Positions 1 through 8,379 of a stretch of 55,148 nt of DNA are shown one piece after another. The stretch spans positions 1 to 55,148 of the forward strand of contig NZ_JMCL01000098.1 of the NCBI RefSeq assembly GCF_000690905.1, read 5' to 3'. The position numbers and the translations under genes were made by a program. This stretch comes from Pseudomonas sp. Ant30-3. GTDB taxonomy: Bacteria; Pseudomonadota; Gammaproteobacteria; Pseudomonadales; Pseudomonadaceae. Position 1 is the first letter of the stretch. Each line of letters starts with the position of its first letter. The notes beneath the pieces are model-generated. The model saw nothing but the letters and a program-made list of their open reading frames with translations, ran no database searches and was not told the origin of the DNA.

Positions 1-2
1 TC

Positions 3-123
3 TGTGGCGAGGGGGTTTACCCCCGTTGGGTGGCGCAGCCGGCCCAGCATTTCTTCAGATACATTGTGCCAGCAGGTCTTGCGACTGCTTCGCAGCCGAA
101 CGGGGGTAAACCCCCTCGCCACA
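3..123. repeat. Inverted REP-like palindrome pair
   Basis: Arms of 25 bases at 3-27 and 99-123 are exact reverse complements (TGTGGCGAGGGGG.. / ..CCCCCTCGCCACA). The same family, with slightly different bases, lies at the other end of the window (55013-55109), and a single arm lies near 45490-45519. This is the usual look of a Pseudomonas REP/REPIN dimer: non-coding and able to form a long hairpin. It lies downstream of pvdN. Confidence 0.8.
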
Positions 124-272
124 AAAGCCCCTTTGCCAGAGAAGTCCTCAAGCCACAAAAGCCCCTTTGCCAGAGAAGTCCTCAAGCCACAAAAGCCCCT
201 TTGCCACAGAAGCCCTCAAGCCACAAAAGCTCCTTTGCTGCAGAAGCTCTCAAACTACAAAAACTTCCGTGC
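119..272. repeat. 34-bp direct tandem repeat, about 4.5 copies
   Basis: The unit starting CCACAAAAGCCCCTTTGCC begins at 119, 153, 187 and 221, and a decayed copy (CTACAAAAAC) begins at 255, so the period is exactly 34. The first two copies are identical and later ones diverge toward pvdN. There are no spacers, so it is not CRISPR. The unit starts inside the last bases of the neighbouring REP arm, which suggests it grew by slippage from the REP flank. It ends at the pvdN stop codon region. Confidence 0.85.
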
Positions 273-279
273 CGCAAGG

Positions 280-1560
280 TCAGGCGATCTGGCTCAGCAC
301 GGCAATGAACCGGTCGATTGTGTTTTCTGTATTGAGCAACCCGGGCGCTATGCGGATCACCGGGCCGACGTCGCGGTCCACCGAGTCGCAGATCACGCGG
401 TTTTGCATCAACTGAGCGACGATTTTTTCGCAGTCGTGGTCTTTGATCCGGAAGAAAGTGAAACCGGCGGACAGGTCCGGGCTCTTTGGCGTGACCAGTT
501 CGACCCGAGGGTCTTCCAGCAGGCGGTTTTTCGCATAAGTATTAAGTGCGTGGATGCGCGCCTGCACCTCGGCCTTGCCCAGTTCCAGGTGCAGCTTGAA
601 CGCTTCGTCCAAGGCCCAGCGGTGCTCGAAACTGTGATAACCGCCGGGGGTCATGATGGTCGAGAACGTGGTCGCTTCGGAGAAGGTCGGAATCGTCGGC
701 GTAACGTCCTTGAGCTCGGCGGAACGGGCGCAGATGATGCCGGTGCCACGCGGGCCGAACATCCATTTGTGAGTACCTGCGATGAAGAAATCGCAATGCA
801 TGTCGGGGAAGTCGAGGTCTTCGACACCAAAACCGTGCACGCCATCGACCACATAGAGGATGCGGTCCTTTTCCTCGCGATGGCGATTGTGCTCCTCAAC
901 CAGCTTGCCGATCTCTCCGATCGGCAGTTTCACGCCGCTGCCGGACTGCACCCAAGTCATGCCCAGTACACGGGTTTCGGCGCGGATACCTTGGGCAATC
1001 GAACCCACCACCTCATCGGCCGACACGTTGTGGCTGTTCTCGAACAGCTTGAGCTTGCGCACCTTGACCCCGTCCTTTTGCTGGCGATAGCCCAAGGCGT
1101 AGTTGGTTGCGTAGTGTTCGTGCTCGCTGGTGAGGATTTCCTGATCCGGGCGCACATGAATACCGCCGTAGATCAGCGACAGGCCTTCGGTGGTGCTGCC
1201 GGTCAGGGCAATTTGTTCGGGCCTGGCCTTGAGGTAACGACCGGCCCAGACGCGAACCGCTTGCTCGCGTTTTTCGCTTTCGCCCAGGTCCCAGTCCATC
1301 GCCAGGCCCGGGTTGCGATCGAGGTTGGCGCGGTGGCGTTCAATGGCCTCACGCACCGGCCGGGGGTGGGACGTGAGCAGAAAGTTGGCAAAGTGAAGGT
1401 AGTCCGGGTCCTGGTCGAACAACAGGCGCAATTGCGCCCATTTGTCTTGGGGCAGCGGCTGTGAATTGGCAGCCAGCGCCGGCAAGTTCACGGCAGAACT
1501 CAGGGGCAGGCCAGCCGCTAGAATACCGGCCTGCTTGAGGAAAGATCGACGATTGGTCAT
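280..1560 (-). CDS. pvdN: PvdN, Tat-exported PLP enzyme of pyoverdine side-chain modification
   Basis: 426 residues, fold-type I class-V aminotransferase-like. The start at 1560 gives a twin-arginine signal peptide (MTNRRSFLKQAG, then a hydrophobic run to about residue 35), so the protein acts in the periplasm. The PLP-lysine motif GTHKWMFGPRG lies in mid-protein. In fluorescent pseudomonads PvdN converts the N-terminal glutamate side chain of the maturing siderophore to succinamide; that is family knowledge, not visible here. It follows pvdM with a 27-base gap and shares its PvdS-type promoter. A longer upstream start (1587) would precede the Tat motif with unlikely residues and was not chosen. 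Confidence 0.93.
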   Translation of the reverse strand: MTNRRSFLKQAGILAAGLPLSSAVNLPALAANSQPLPQDKWAQLRLLFDQDPDYLHFANFLLTSHPRPVREAIERHRANLDRNPGLAMDWDLGESEKREQAVRVWAGRYLKARPEQIALTGSTTEGLSLIYGGIHVRPDQEILTSEHEHYATNYALGYRQQKDGVKVRKLKLFENSHNVSADEVVGSIAQGIRAETRVLGMTWVQSGSGVKLPIGEIGKLVEEHNRHREEKDRILYVVDGVHGFGVEDLDFPDMHCDFFIAGTHKWMFGPRGTGIICARSAELKDVTPTIPTFSEATTFSTIMTPGGYHSFEHRWALDEAFKLHLELGKAEVQARIHALNTYAKNRLLEDPRVELVTPKSPDLSAGFTFFRIKDHDCEKIVAQLMQNRVICDSVDRDVGPVIRIAPGLLNTENTIDRFIAVLSQIA

Positions 1561-1587
1561 GAGTCGGTTCGCTTCTGCAAAGAGCAA

Positions 1588-2943
1588 TCAGTTTTTCGCC
1601 AGCGGTCTGGACGACGCCTGCACCTGGTCCCAGACCCGCAGGAAGTTACCGCCCCAGAGCTTGGCGATATCGGACTCGCTGTAGCCACGGCTGATCAGCT
1701 CGGCGGTCACGTTGCGTGCTTCGCTGACATCCTTCCAGCCATTCAGACCGCCGCCGTCATTGAAGTCGGAGCTGATGCCGACGTGGTCGATACCGATTTT
1801 CTTCACCGCGTAGTCGATCGCGTCACCGTAGTCCTTGAGCGTGGCTTTCGGCTCTTCGTCGACAATCGCGTAAAGCTGGCTGGCGTATTCGCCGAAGCGC
1901 TGTTCAGACCAGACGGTGATGATCGGATCACCCGGCATCAACGCCATCTCCAGACCCTGCAGCGGTTGCAGGTCGAAGCGCGCGCGCAGGGCGTTGAGTT
2001 TGTCTCGCGTGGTTTGGCTCAGCGGCTTGATGTACGTCGGGAAACCGACAATCTGCACCACGCCGCCGCTGTTTTTGATCAGTCGCATTTCCTGATCACT
2101 GAGGTTGCGCGGAATGTCCACCAGCGCACGCGGTGCTGAATGCGAGGCGACCATCGGCGTGCGGCTCAGCCGGGCAACTTGTTCCAGCGCCTTGGTCGAC
2201 ATCTGCGACACATCGATGATCACGCCCAGATCGTTCAAACGTCGCACCGCTTGTTTGCCAATCTCCGACAGCCCACCCAGGGCGTCGCGCGAATCATTGA
2301 AGAACGGCAGCGGTCGTGAAGAATCCGCCCAGGCATTGTTGCCCACGTAACTGAAGCCGAACATGCGCATGCCGCGAGCGGCCCATTTGTCCAGAGCATT
2401 GATATCGTCGCCCAGCGGATAGGCATTGAGCATGCTGATGAAAATCGCGAATTTGCCTTCGCCGTGCAGGCGGCGGAAATCGTCCGGGGTGTAGGCGATG
2501 GCGACCTGATTGGGGAAGTCACGAACCATGGTGCTGATGATTTTGTAGCGGGTTTCCTGCTCGAAACGGGCTTCGTCGACGAAACCGGCAGTGGGGCGGT
2601 GCGGGGCGTTGGCGCCATTCCAGATTTCCGGCCAGCCAAAGATCGTCAGGGCCGCGCCGGACAGCCGACCGCGCCCGGTCTTGACCAGGTCAAATTGCCC
2701 GCTGCCGTCCTTGTCGGCTTCATTGCCGGCCGTGCCAAAATCCATCGGCACGGTGATGTGGCTGTCGAAAGAGAGCATGCGCTCTTGCAGCTCATCCGCC
2801 TGTTTCATCACGGCGACCGGGTAGCCGGGGTTAGCGTTGAACCAATTGTCCCAGGCCGCAAAGCCTGCCCCGCCAACGATGGCCAGCGCCAAGGGCAGGG
2901 CAATGTAGAAAGCCTTTTTCGAACGGGGTTTTGTCATTGCCAT
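1588..2943 (-). CDS. pvdM: PvdM, periplasmic M19 dipeptidase-like pyoverdine maturation protein
   Basis: 451 residues. An N-terminal membrane anchor or signal (about residues 11-31) is followed by a renal-dipeptidase (M19) barrel, recognisable by SHSAPRA, RNLSDQE and GGVVQIVGFP. Family work places PvdM in the periplasm, where it is needed for ferribactin oxidation by PvdP. Several metal-ligand positions of true M19 peptidases look changed: the DGHND motif reads DSHIT (residues 60-64) and DLSH reads DVSQ, so ordinary dipeptidase activity is doubtful. First gene of pvdMN, with a PvdS-type box 56 bases upstream. An alternative start is ATG at 2937. Confidence 0.92.
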   Translation of the reverse strand: MAMTKPRSKKAFYIALPLALAIVGGAGFAAWDNWFNANPGYPVAVMKQADELQERMLSFDSHITVPMDFGTAGNEADKDGSGQFDLVKTGRGRLSGAALTIFGWPEIWNGANAPHRPTAGFVDEARFEQETRYKIISTMVRDFPNQVAIAYTPDDFRRLHGEGKFAIFISMLNAYPLGDDINALDKWAARGMRMFGFSYVGNNAWADSSRPLPFFNDSRDALGGLSEIGKQAVRRLNDLGVIIDVSQMSTKALEQVARLSRTPMVASHSAPRALVDIPRNLSDQEMRLIKNSGGVVQIVGFPTYIKPLSQTTRDKLNALRARFDLQPLQGLEMALMPGDPIITVWSEQRFGEYASQLYAIVDEEPKATLKDYGDAIDYAVKKIGIDHVGISSDFNDGGGLNGWKDVSEARNVTAELISRGYSESDIAKLWGGNFLRVWDQVQASSRPLAKN

Positions 2944-2998
2944 CTCAGTCAGGTTCGCGCCCCGCTGCGGGCGCAGGGGCCTTTGCTATCTGGGAGGA

Positions 2999-3022
2999 AC
3001 GATTGGCCCGTTTGAAAATTTA
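2999..3022 (-). promoter_or_regulatory. PvdS (iron-starvation sigma) box for pvdMN
   Basis: On the minus strand the sequence is TAAAT, 16 bases, CGT, an exact match to the known PvdS-dependent iron-starvation box. It ends 56 bases before the pvdM start. A second exact box of opposite orientation lies 97 bases away for pvdP. Confidence 0.88.
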
Positions 3023-3037
3023 GTGGGCTGATGACGC

Positions 3038-3115
3038 CATCGCGAGCAGGCTCGCTCCCACAGGGGATCTTCGGTGTTCACCCACTCCTTGTGGGAGCGA
3101 GCCTGCTCGCGATGC
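3038..3115. repeat. REP pair between the pvdM and pvdP promoters
   Basis: ATCGCGAGCAGGCTCGCTCC and its reverse complement face each other with a short spacer. The pair fills almost the whole gap between two divergent PvdS boxes, leaving 15 bases on one side and 3 on the other. Confidence 0.85.
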
Positions 3116-3118
3116 TTT

Positions 3119-3142
3119 TAAATTTTCACAGGCAACAAACGT
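3119..3142 (+). promoter_or_regulatory. PvdS box for pvdP
   Basis: TAAAT, 16 bases, CGT: an exact iron-starvation box. It ends 46 bases before the chosen pvdP start at 3188, a normal distance for a PvdS promoter. Confidence 0.88.
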
Positions 3143-3187
3143 TCTAGCTTGGACAAAGCCTGCTCCATGGCTGACACAGGTAGGGCG

Positions 3188-4816
3188 ATGAGGATTTCTC
3201 GACGATGGTTCATGGCAGGCCTGGCGCTGACCGGCGCCGCCGTGCCTGCGGCATTTTATGGGCATCGCGAATGGACGAAACCGGATCCGGCGATCACCCC
3301 CGGCGAAGCTTCATTCGATGTGGCGGGTATCGCCGGCCAGCAGTTGGCGAACGCATTACGCGGTGTCTGGCAGATTCGTTTCGAAGGACGTGACGCCGGT
3401 ATTGAAGGCCTGCCTCGGGACGGGCTGGAAGTGTTTCTCGATGTCGGCCATAAAGGCCGCGGCCTGGTCGGGTTTCTCGACACCGCTCAGCGCTTGCGTT
3501 CGGATGAAGAGCCACGCTATCGGGTGCTGGGCGATCTGGCGCAAGCCGATCCGTCTGAATTGAGCTGGCGGTTGGTCAATGCCAGTACCGCAAATGGCTC
3601 ACCGGATTACGAATTCAGCATGACCCTGGACGAAGTCTGGGCCGGGTTCGGCAATGCCGGCAGCGGCACGCTCAGTGGTCGGGTGTTGAACCTCGATCGC
3701 CCACTGATAATGACTGCGCAGGACAACCGCTTCATTGCGGTCAAACGGGTTTTTCCCGAAGCTCGCGAGCGGACCGGTCTCAACGCGCCACTGCTGGCCT
3801 GGCTGGTGTCCGCCGAACATCGGCTGTTTCACCAGCTCTGGCATGCCTCGCGCGACAAATGGCACAGCCTCTCCGAAGACAAGCGCAACGCCTTGCGAGG
3901 CATTGGCTGGCAGCCAGGCCCAAGAGACAAGGAACGTGATGCCAGGGGGGCGCGCAAGGATCGCAATGGCTCGGGCGTAGACTTTTTCTTCATGCACCGG
4001 CACATGCTGGGCACGGCGCGTTCGATGCAGGATTTACCGTCATGGCAGCACTTTCCGTTACCACAGCCGGAACTGGCCCGGGATCGCATCGGTTTCGCCA
4101 ACTACTGCGATAACCACGACGGCACCGCGCTGCCACCGACCTGGCTGGCCGACGACGATGCCGAGTACTCGCAATGGGTTAGCGACATCAAGACTGCCGA
4201 GACTTACCACAGCAATTTTCAGGTGTGGGAATCGCGCTACCGTGACCCGCGTTACCTGGCCAAGTTGACCTTGGGGCAGTTCGGTTCGGAGGTCGAGCTG
4301 GGGTTGCATGACTGGCTGCACATGCGCTGGGCGTCGGTGCCACGGGACCCGTCCAACGGCCAGCCGGTGCCGTTTGCCCGCGACACCGCAGACTTTTCCG
4401 CGCGCTGGTTCGCGGCGGAAAACGACTTCCTTGGCGACCCGTTTTCATCCCATGTAAACCCGGTGTTCTGGCATTTTCACGGCTGGATCGACGACCGTCT
4501 CGAGGACTGGTTCCGCGCCCATGAGCGTTTTCATCCGGGCGAGGTCAGTCGGCTCGAAGTCAATGGCGTGGCCTGGTTTGCGCCGGGACGCTGGGTCGAG
4601 ATCGCAGACCCTTGGCTGGGGCCAGACACGCACGGTTGCAGTACCACGCCGGGGTTGCAGGCCGACAAGTCGGTTGAGATGGACCCGGAAACCATGAAAC
4701 TGGCGTTGCGCATCACCTTTGGTGAAGACGAGAAGAAACTGACCGATTTGTTCAGGAAAGTGCCGCAACGACCTTGGTATGCGCGTCATCTGAAGAGCAA
4801 GCCGATTACCAGTTAA
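3188..4816 (+). CDS. pvdP: PvdP, periplasmic tyrosinase that oxidises ferribactin
   Basis: 542 residues. The start at 3188 puts the Tat motif SRRWFM at residues 4-9, followed by a hydrophobic stretch (about 10-25); the upstream ATG at 3167 would add seven residues. PvdP is the copper tyrosinase that forms the pyoverdine chromophore from ferribactin in the periplasm. His-rich segments fitting copper sites are visible: AEHRLFHQLWH, FFMHRHMLG, HDWLH and NPVFWHFHGWIDD. The N-terminal half is the beta-barrel region typical of PvdP. Monocistronic; divergent from pvdMN, with its own PvdS box. Confidence 0.93.
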   Translation: MRISRRWFMAGLALTGAAVPAAFYGHREWTKPDPAITPGEASFDVAGIAGQQLANALRGVWQIRFEGRDAGIEGLPRDGLEVFLDVGHKGRGLVGFLDTAQRLRSDEEPRYRVLGDLAQADPSELSWRLVNASTANGSPDYEFSMTLDEVWAGFGNAGSGTLSGRVLNLDRPLIMTAQDNRFIAVKRVFPEARERTGLNAPLLAWLVSAEHRLFHQLWHASRDKWHSLSEDKRNALRGIGWQPGPRDKERDARGARKDRNGSGVDFFFMHRHMLGTARSMQDLPSWQHFPLPQPELARDRIGFANYCDNHDGTALPPTWLADDDAEYSQWVSDIKTAETYHSNFQVWESRYRDPRYLAKLTLGQFGSEVELGLHDWLHMRWASVPRDPSNGQPVPFARDTADFSARWFAAENDFLGDPFSSHVNPVFWHFHGWIDDRLEDWFRAHERFHPGEVSRLEVNGVAWFAPGRWVEIADPWLGPDTHGCSTTPGLQADKSVEMDPETMKLALRITFGEDEKKLTDLFRKVPQRPWYARHLKSKPITS

Positions 4817-4837
4817 ACCGGTCAACCGAGTTAGCGT

Positions 4838-4983
4838 TCTTCGCGAGCAACCCGCTCCCACAATCGACCGGGTCGTCTGGATAAACGCGGTCAACTGTAG
4901 GAGCGAGCAAGCCCGCTCCCACAGTCGACCGGGTTGTTTAGATAAACGCAGTCAACTGTGGGAGCGAGCCTGCTCGCGATAGC
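4838..4983. repeat. Tandemly duplicated REP segment
   Basis: Three REP-like cores (GCGAGCAA/GCCTGC-type with CCGCTCCCACA) are present. A segment with the starting bases TCGACCGGGT occurs at 4864 and again at 4925, a 61-base direct duplication with few differences. It lies between the convergent ends of pvdP and opmQ, so it may also act as a transcript end. Confidence 0.75.
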
Positions 4984-5003
4984 GAATTCGCAGGCGCTGA
5001 TAA

Positions 5004-6398
5004 TCACAACACCTGCCACCCGCCGCCCAACGCCTTGTACAGCGCAATGCTCGCCTGCAGCCTGGACAACCGCAGCCGCACATTCAAATCTTGCGCGGCA
5101 TACAGCGTGCGCTGGGTTTCCAGTACGGTCAGCAAATCTTCGGCACCCGCCTGGTAACGGCTTTGCGCAAGTGTGAATGCGGTTTGCGCCTGGGTGAGCT
5201 CTTCGCTTTGCCATTGGCGCTGTTCATCCAGCCCGCGGATGCTGTTGAGGGCTTTTTCCACGTCGGCAAAGCCGTTGATAATCGCCCCGCGATACGTCTC
5301 CAGCAGTTCTTCCTGGCGGGCCTTCGACTTATCGCGCTCGGCGCTCAAGCGACCGTTGTTGAAAATCGGCGCAAGCAAACCGGCAGTGAGGTTATAGAAA
5401 GGGCTGCGCAAAATGTCCGCCGCCCGATCTGCCCCCGAGCCGAGTTCTGCGCTCAAGGTCACCTTCGGCAGCATCGCAGCACGGGCGACGGCAACGTCGG
5501 CTTGTGCGGCGGACAGTTGCGCCTCCGCCCGGGCGATGTCCGGACGCCGAGTGAGCAGTTCGCTGGGCACGCCAGTTGCGATGGTCGGCCATGACAGTTG
5601 ATCAAAACGCTCTTGACCCACCGCCAGTTGCTGAACCGGCCGGCCGAGGAGGGCAGCCAGACTGATCAAGGCGTCCTGCGCCTGCTGCTGCACCGTCGGC
5701 AATTGCCGTTGTTGCGCCGCCACCAGGCTCTTTTGCTGCGCCAACTCCAGCGCCGTTGCAGAGCCTGAGTCAAAGCGCGTCTGCACCAGTTTCAATACGT
5801 TCTGCGCATTAGCCAGGTTTAGCTCGGCGATGCGACTTTGTTCACGCAGCGACAACGTCTGCGCATAGGTATCAGCTACTCCGCTGAGCAGCGTCAATTC
5901 CACTGTCGCCTGATCGAATTCGCTGGCCTGCAAAGCGAATCGCGCACTGTCACGGGACGCCCGTTGACCGCCCCAAAAGTCAATCTCGTAACTGGCGCTG
6001 AGGCTGGCGTTGAAGTAATCAACGGCCTTGTTGTCACTGTCGGCATCGAGCTGGCTGTAACCGTTGCCACGCAGCAGTTTTTGCCGGTTGGCGTTGAGGG
6101 CGGCATTGACTTCGGGCAACCGCGAGCCGCCGGCGATTACGGTGTCGGCCCGCCCTTGACGCACCCGCGCCACTGCAGCGGCGAGGTCATGACTGCCAAC
6201 CTGCGCTTGCTCGATCAGGCTTTCAAGTTCGCTGCTGTTGAATTGCCGCCACCACTGCAGGTTACTGCGAGTGGCGCTCTGCGTATGCGGCGACTGCCAG
6301 GCGGTGGGCGGGACGATGCCGCTGTCCGGGCGCTGGGCGGGCGTGCTGCACCCGCCGACCAGCAGGCAAAGACTCAACAGACTCAGGCGCGGTTTCAT
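5004..6398 (-). CDS. opmQ: OpmQ, outer-membrane channel of the PvdRT-OpmQ pyoverdine pump
   Basis: 464 residues, NodT/TolC-type outer-membrane factor. The start at 6398 gives a lipoprotein signal with lipobox LVGGC ending near residue 17. Two repeated TolC-like halves are visible, with alpha-helical hairpins (ARVRQGRADTVIAGG; LSAAQADVAVARAAML) and the typical C-terminal QAGAEDLLTVLETQRTLYAAQ. It takes pyoverdine from the periplasm across the outer membrane with PvdR and PvdT, in recycling and export. It lies 7 bases downstream of pvdT, third in a pvdR-pvdT-opmQ operon. A longer start overlapping pvdT is open but would place 27 residues before the signal peptide. Confidence 0.92.
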   Translation of the reverse strand: MKPRLSLLSLCLLVGGCSTPAQRPDSGIVPPTAWQSPHTQSATRSNLQWWRQFNSSELESLIEQAQVGSHDLAAAVARVRQGRADTVIAGGSRLPEVNAALNANRQKLLRGNGYSQLDADSDNKAVDYFNASLSASYEIDFWGGQRASRDSARFALQASEFDQATVELTLLSGVADTYAQTLSLREQSRIAELNLANAQNVLKLVQTRFDSGSATALELAQQKSLVAAQQRQLPTVQQQAQDALISLAALLGRPVQQLAVGQERFDQLSWPTIATGVPSELLTRRPDIARAEAQLSAAQADVAVARAAMLPKVTLSAELGSGADRAADILRSPFYNLTAGLLAPIFNNGRLSAERDKSKARQEELLETYRGAIINGFADVEKALNSIRGLDEQRQWQSEELTQAQTAFTLAQSRYQAGAEDLLTVLETQRTLYAAQDLNVRLRLSRLQASIALYKALGGGWQVL

Positions 6399-6405
6399 CA
6401 ATCGA

Positions 6406-8379
6406 TCATTCACTGGTAAGGGCCGTGACCGGGTCGAGCCGGGCAGCTTTGCGAGCCGGCATGAAGCCGAAGACAACACCGGTGATCAAGGCACAGCCGA
6501 ACGCCCCGACTACCGCTATCAAAGAAAACGCGACCGCCACTTCACTCAGAATCAGCACGCCGCCGACGATCAATGCCAAGGCAATGCCGGCGAGCCCGCC
6601 GACCACGGATAGCATCAGCGCCTCGGTGAGGAACTGGCGCAGGATGTCACGCTGACGGGCGCCGGTGGCCATGCGGATACCGATCTCGCGAGTGCGTTCG
6701 CGCACGGTCATGAGCATGATGTTCATCACGCCGATGCCGCCTACCAACAGCGAGATCGCGGCGATCGAACCGAGCATCAGCGACAGCGTATTTTGCGTGC
6801 GCGCTTCGGCCTGGATCATCGCAGCGTTGTTGGTCAGTTCGAAATCCTTCTTGCCGTTGTGCAGCCGCAGCATCAGCTGCTCGATGGCGGCTTCCGTCTC
6901 TTTGACCTTGCGTGCATCAGCGGCCGCGATGGCCACGTATTCCGGGTCGTGGGTGCCGAACAAGCGAACGCTGGCGGCGGAATACGGAATGGCGATGCGG
7001 TCGTCGCTGTCACTGTCGCCGGAGCTGGCGCCTTTTTCCGCCAGCACTCCGACCACCTGGAACGGCACGTTTTCGATCAGGATGTACTGGCCGATCGGAT
7101 TGGCCACGTCCTTGAGCAGTTTGGTCCGCACTTTGTGACCGATTACCGCTACAGCGGCGGCGTTGCGTTCATCGTCCTGGGTGAAATAACTGCCTTCGAC
7201 CACCGGCCAATTGAAGATCGCCGGGAAGTTTGTGTCATTACCGCCAACGTAGCTGAGATGGTCGAGATTGCCGAAACGCACCCCGGCTTCCTGGCCGTTG
7301 ACCGGCATGATGCGCGTCACCTGCGGCAGGCTGCCCACGGCCGCGACGTCATCGAGGGTGATGATTCCCAGTGGCGTTCGCGGGTTCGGGGCCGAGCCGC
7401 TGAGGTAAATGATGTTGGAACCGAAGGCGCCCATTTGCGCCATGACCTGACGCTTGCTGCCTTCACCCACGGCCAGCATCACCACCACCGACGCGACGCC
7501 GATGATGATGCCGAGCAACGTCAGCGCCGTGCGAAACCTGTTGATCCACATCACCCGCCAGGCGGCGTGCACGGCGTCCACCAATTCGCCTTTCCACGCG
7601 CCCGTGGCTTCGGCGCCTTCGGTCAGGCGCTTGCGCAGGTCGACCGCTTGCAGCGCGCCGGGGTTGGCACTGGTTTGTACGTCCGGATTGTGGTGCGCGC
7701 TGTCGCTGATGATCAGCCCGTCACGGATTTCGATGATGCGTTTGGCCCGCGCCGCCACTTCACGGTCGTGGGTGATGAGGATCACCACGTGGCCCTGGCT
7801 CGCCAGCTCGTCCAGCAGTGTCATGACCTCGGCGCCGCTGTGGCTGTCGAGGGCGCCAGTGGGTTCGTCGGCAAGGATGATGTGCCCGCCGTTCATCAAG
7901 GCGCGGGCGATGGAGACGCGTTGCTGTTGCCCGCCAGAGAGTTGATGCGGACGGTTGCCGGTGCGCGAGCCCAGGCCGAGGCGGTCGAGCAGGGCGGCGG
8001 CGCGGGCGTGGCGCTCGGCGGCGGGCAGACCCGCGTAGATCGCCGGCATCTCGACATTTTCCTGGGCCGAGCCGGACGGGATCAGGTGGTAGCCCTGGAA
8101 CACAAAACCAAAGGCTTCGCGGCGCAGCCATGCCAGTTGATCGCTGTCGAGTGCGGCAACGTTTTCCCCGGCAAAACGGTATTCACCCGAGGTCGGGCGA
8201 TCGAGGCAGCCGAGGATGTTCATCAGCGTCGACTTGCCGGAACCGGAGGCGCCGACAATCGCGACGAACTCACCGGCATGAATCGCCAGGTCGATGCCGC
8301 GTAATACGTGAACGTGCGGGACGTCGCCGCCGCCGTAGGATTTGCGAATGTCCTGCAGGTCGATCAGAGGCGTCTGCAT
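6406..8379 (-). CDS. pvdT: PvdT, MacB-type ABC transporter of the pyoverdine pump
   Basis: 657 residues, MacB family. The N-terminal ABC domain has Walker A GASGSGKST (about 43-51), signature LSGGQQQRVSIARAL and Walker B ILADEPTGALD. A linker to about residue 260 is followed by one membrane segment, a large periplasmic domain and three C-terminal membrane segments of the FtsX type (LLVGGIGVMNIMLMTVRERTREIGIR region). It drives tripartite efflux with PvdR and OpmQ. Its ATG directly abuts the pvdR stop codon (TGAATG), which points to translational coupling. Confidence 0.95.
   Translation of the reverse strand: MQTPLIDLQDIRKSYGGGDVPHVHVLRGIDLAIHAGEFVAIVGASGSGKSTLMNILGCLDRPTSGEYRFAGENVAALDSDQLAWLRREAFGFVFQGYHLIPSGSAQENVEMPAIYAGLPAAERHARAAALLDRLGLGSRTGNRPHQLSGGQQQRVSIARALMNGGHIILADEPTGALDSHSGAEVMTLLDELASQGHVVILITHDREVAARAKRIIEIRDGLIISDSAHHNPDVQTSANPGALQAVDLRKRLTEGAEATGAWKGELVDAVHAAWRVMWINRFRTALTLLGIIIGVASVVVMLAVGEGSKRQVMAQMGAFGSNIIYLSGSAPNPRTPLGIITLDDVAAVGSLPQVTRIMPVNGQEAGVRFGNLDHLSYVGGNDTNFPAIFNWPVVEGSYFTQDDERNAAAVAVIGHKVRTKLLKDVANPIGQYILIENVPFQVVGVLAEKGASSGDSDSDDRIAIPYSAASVRLFGTHDPEYVAIAAADARKVKETEAAIEQLMLRLHNGKKDFELTNNAAMIQAEARTQNTLSLMLGSIAAISLLVGGIGVMNIMLMTVRERTREIGIRMATGARQRDILRQFLTEALMLSVVGGLAGIALALIVGGVLILSEVAVAFSLIAVVGAFGCALITGVVFGFMPARKAARLDPVTALTSE

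Noticed and set aside
119..272. Possible CRISPR array
   Set aside because: The 34-base units abut directly, without spacers, and no cas genes are present.
4..1464. 486-codon plus-strand frame through the pvdN region
   Set aside because: It is antisense to pvdN, starts inside a REP and tandem repeat, and shows no family motif.
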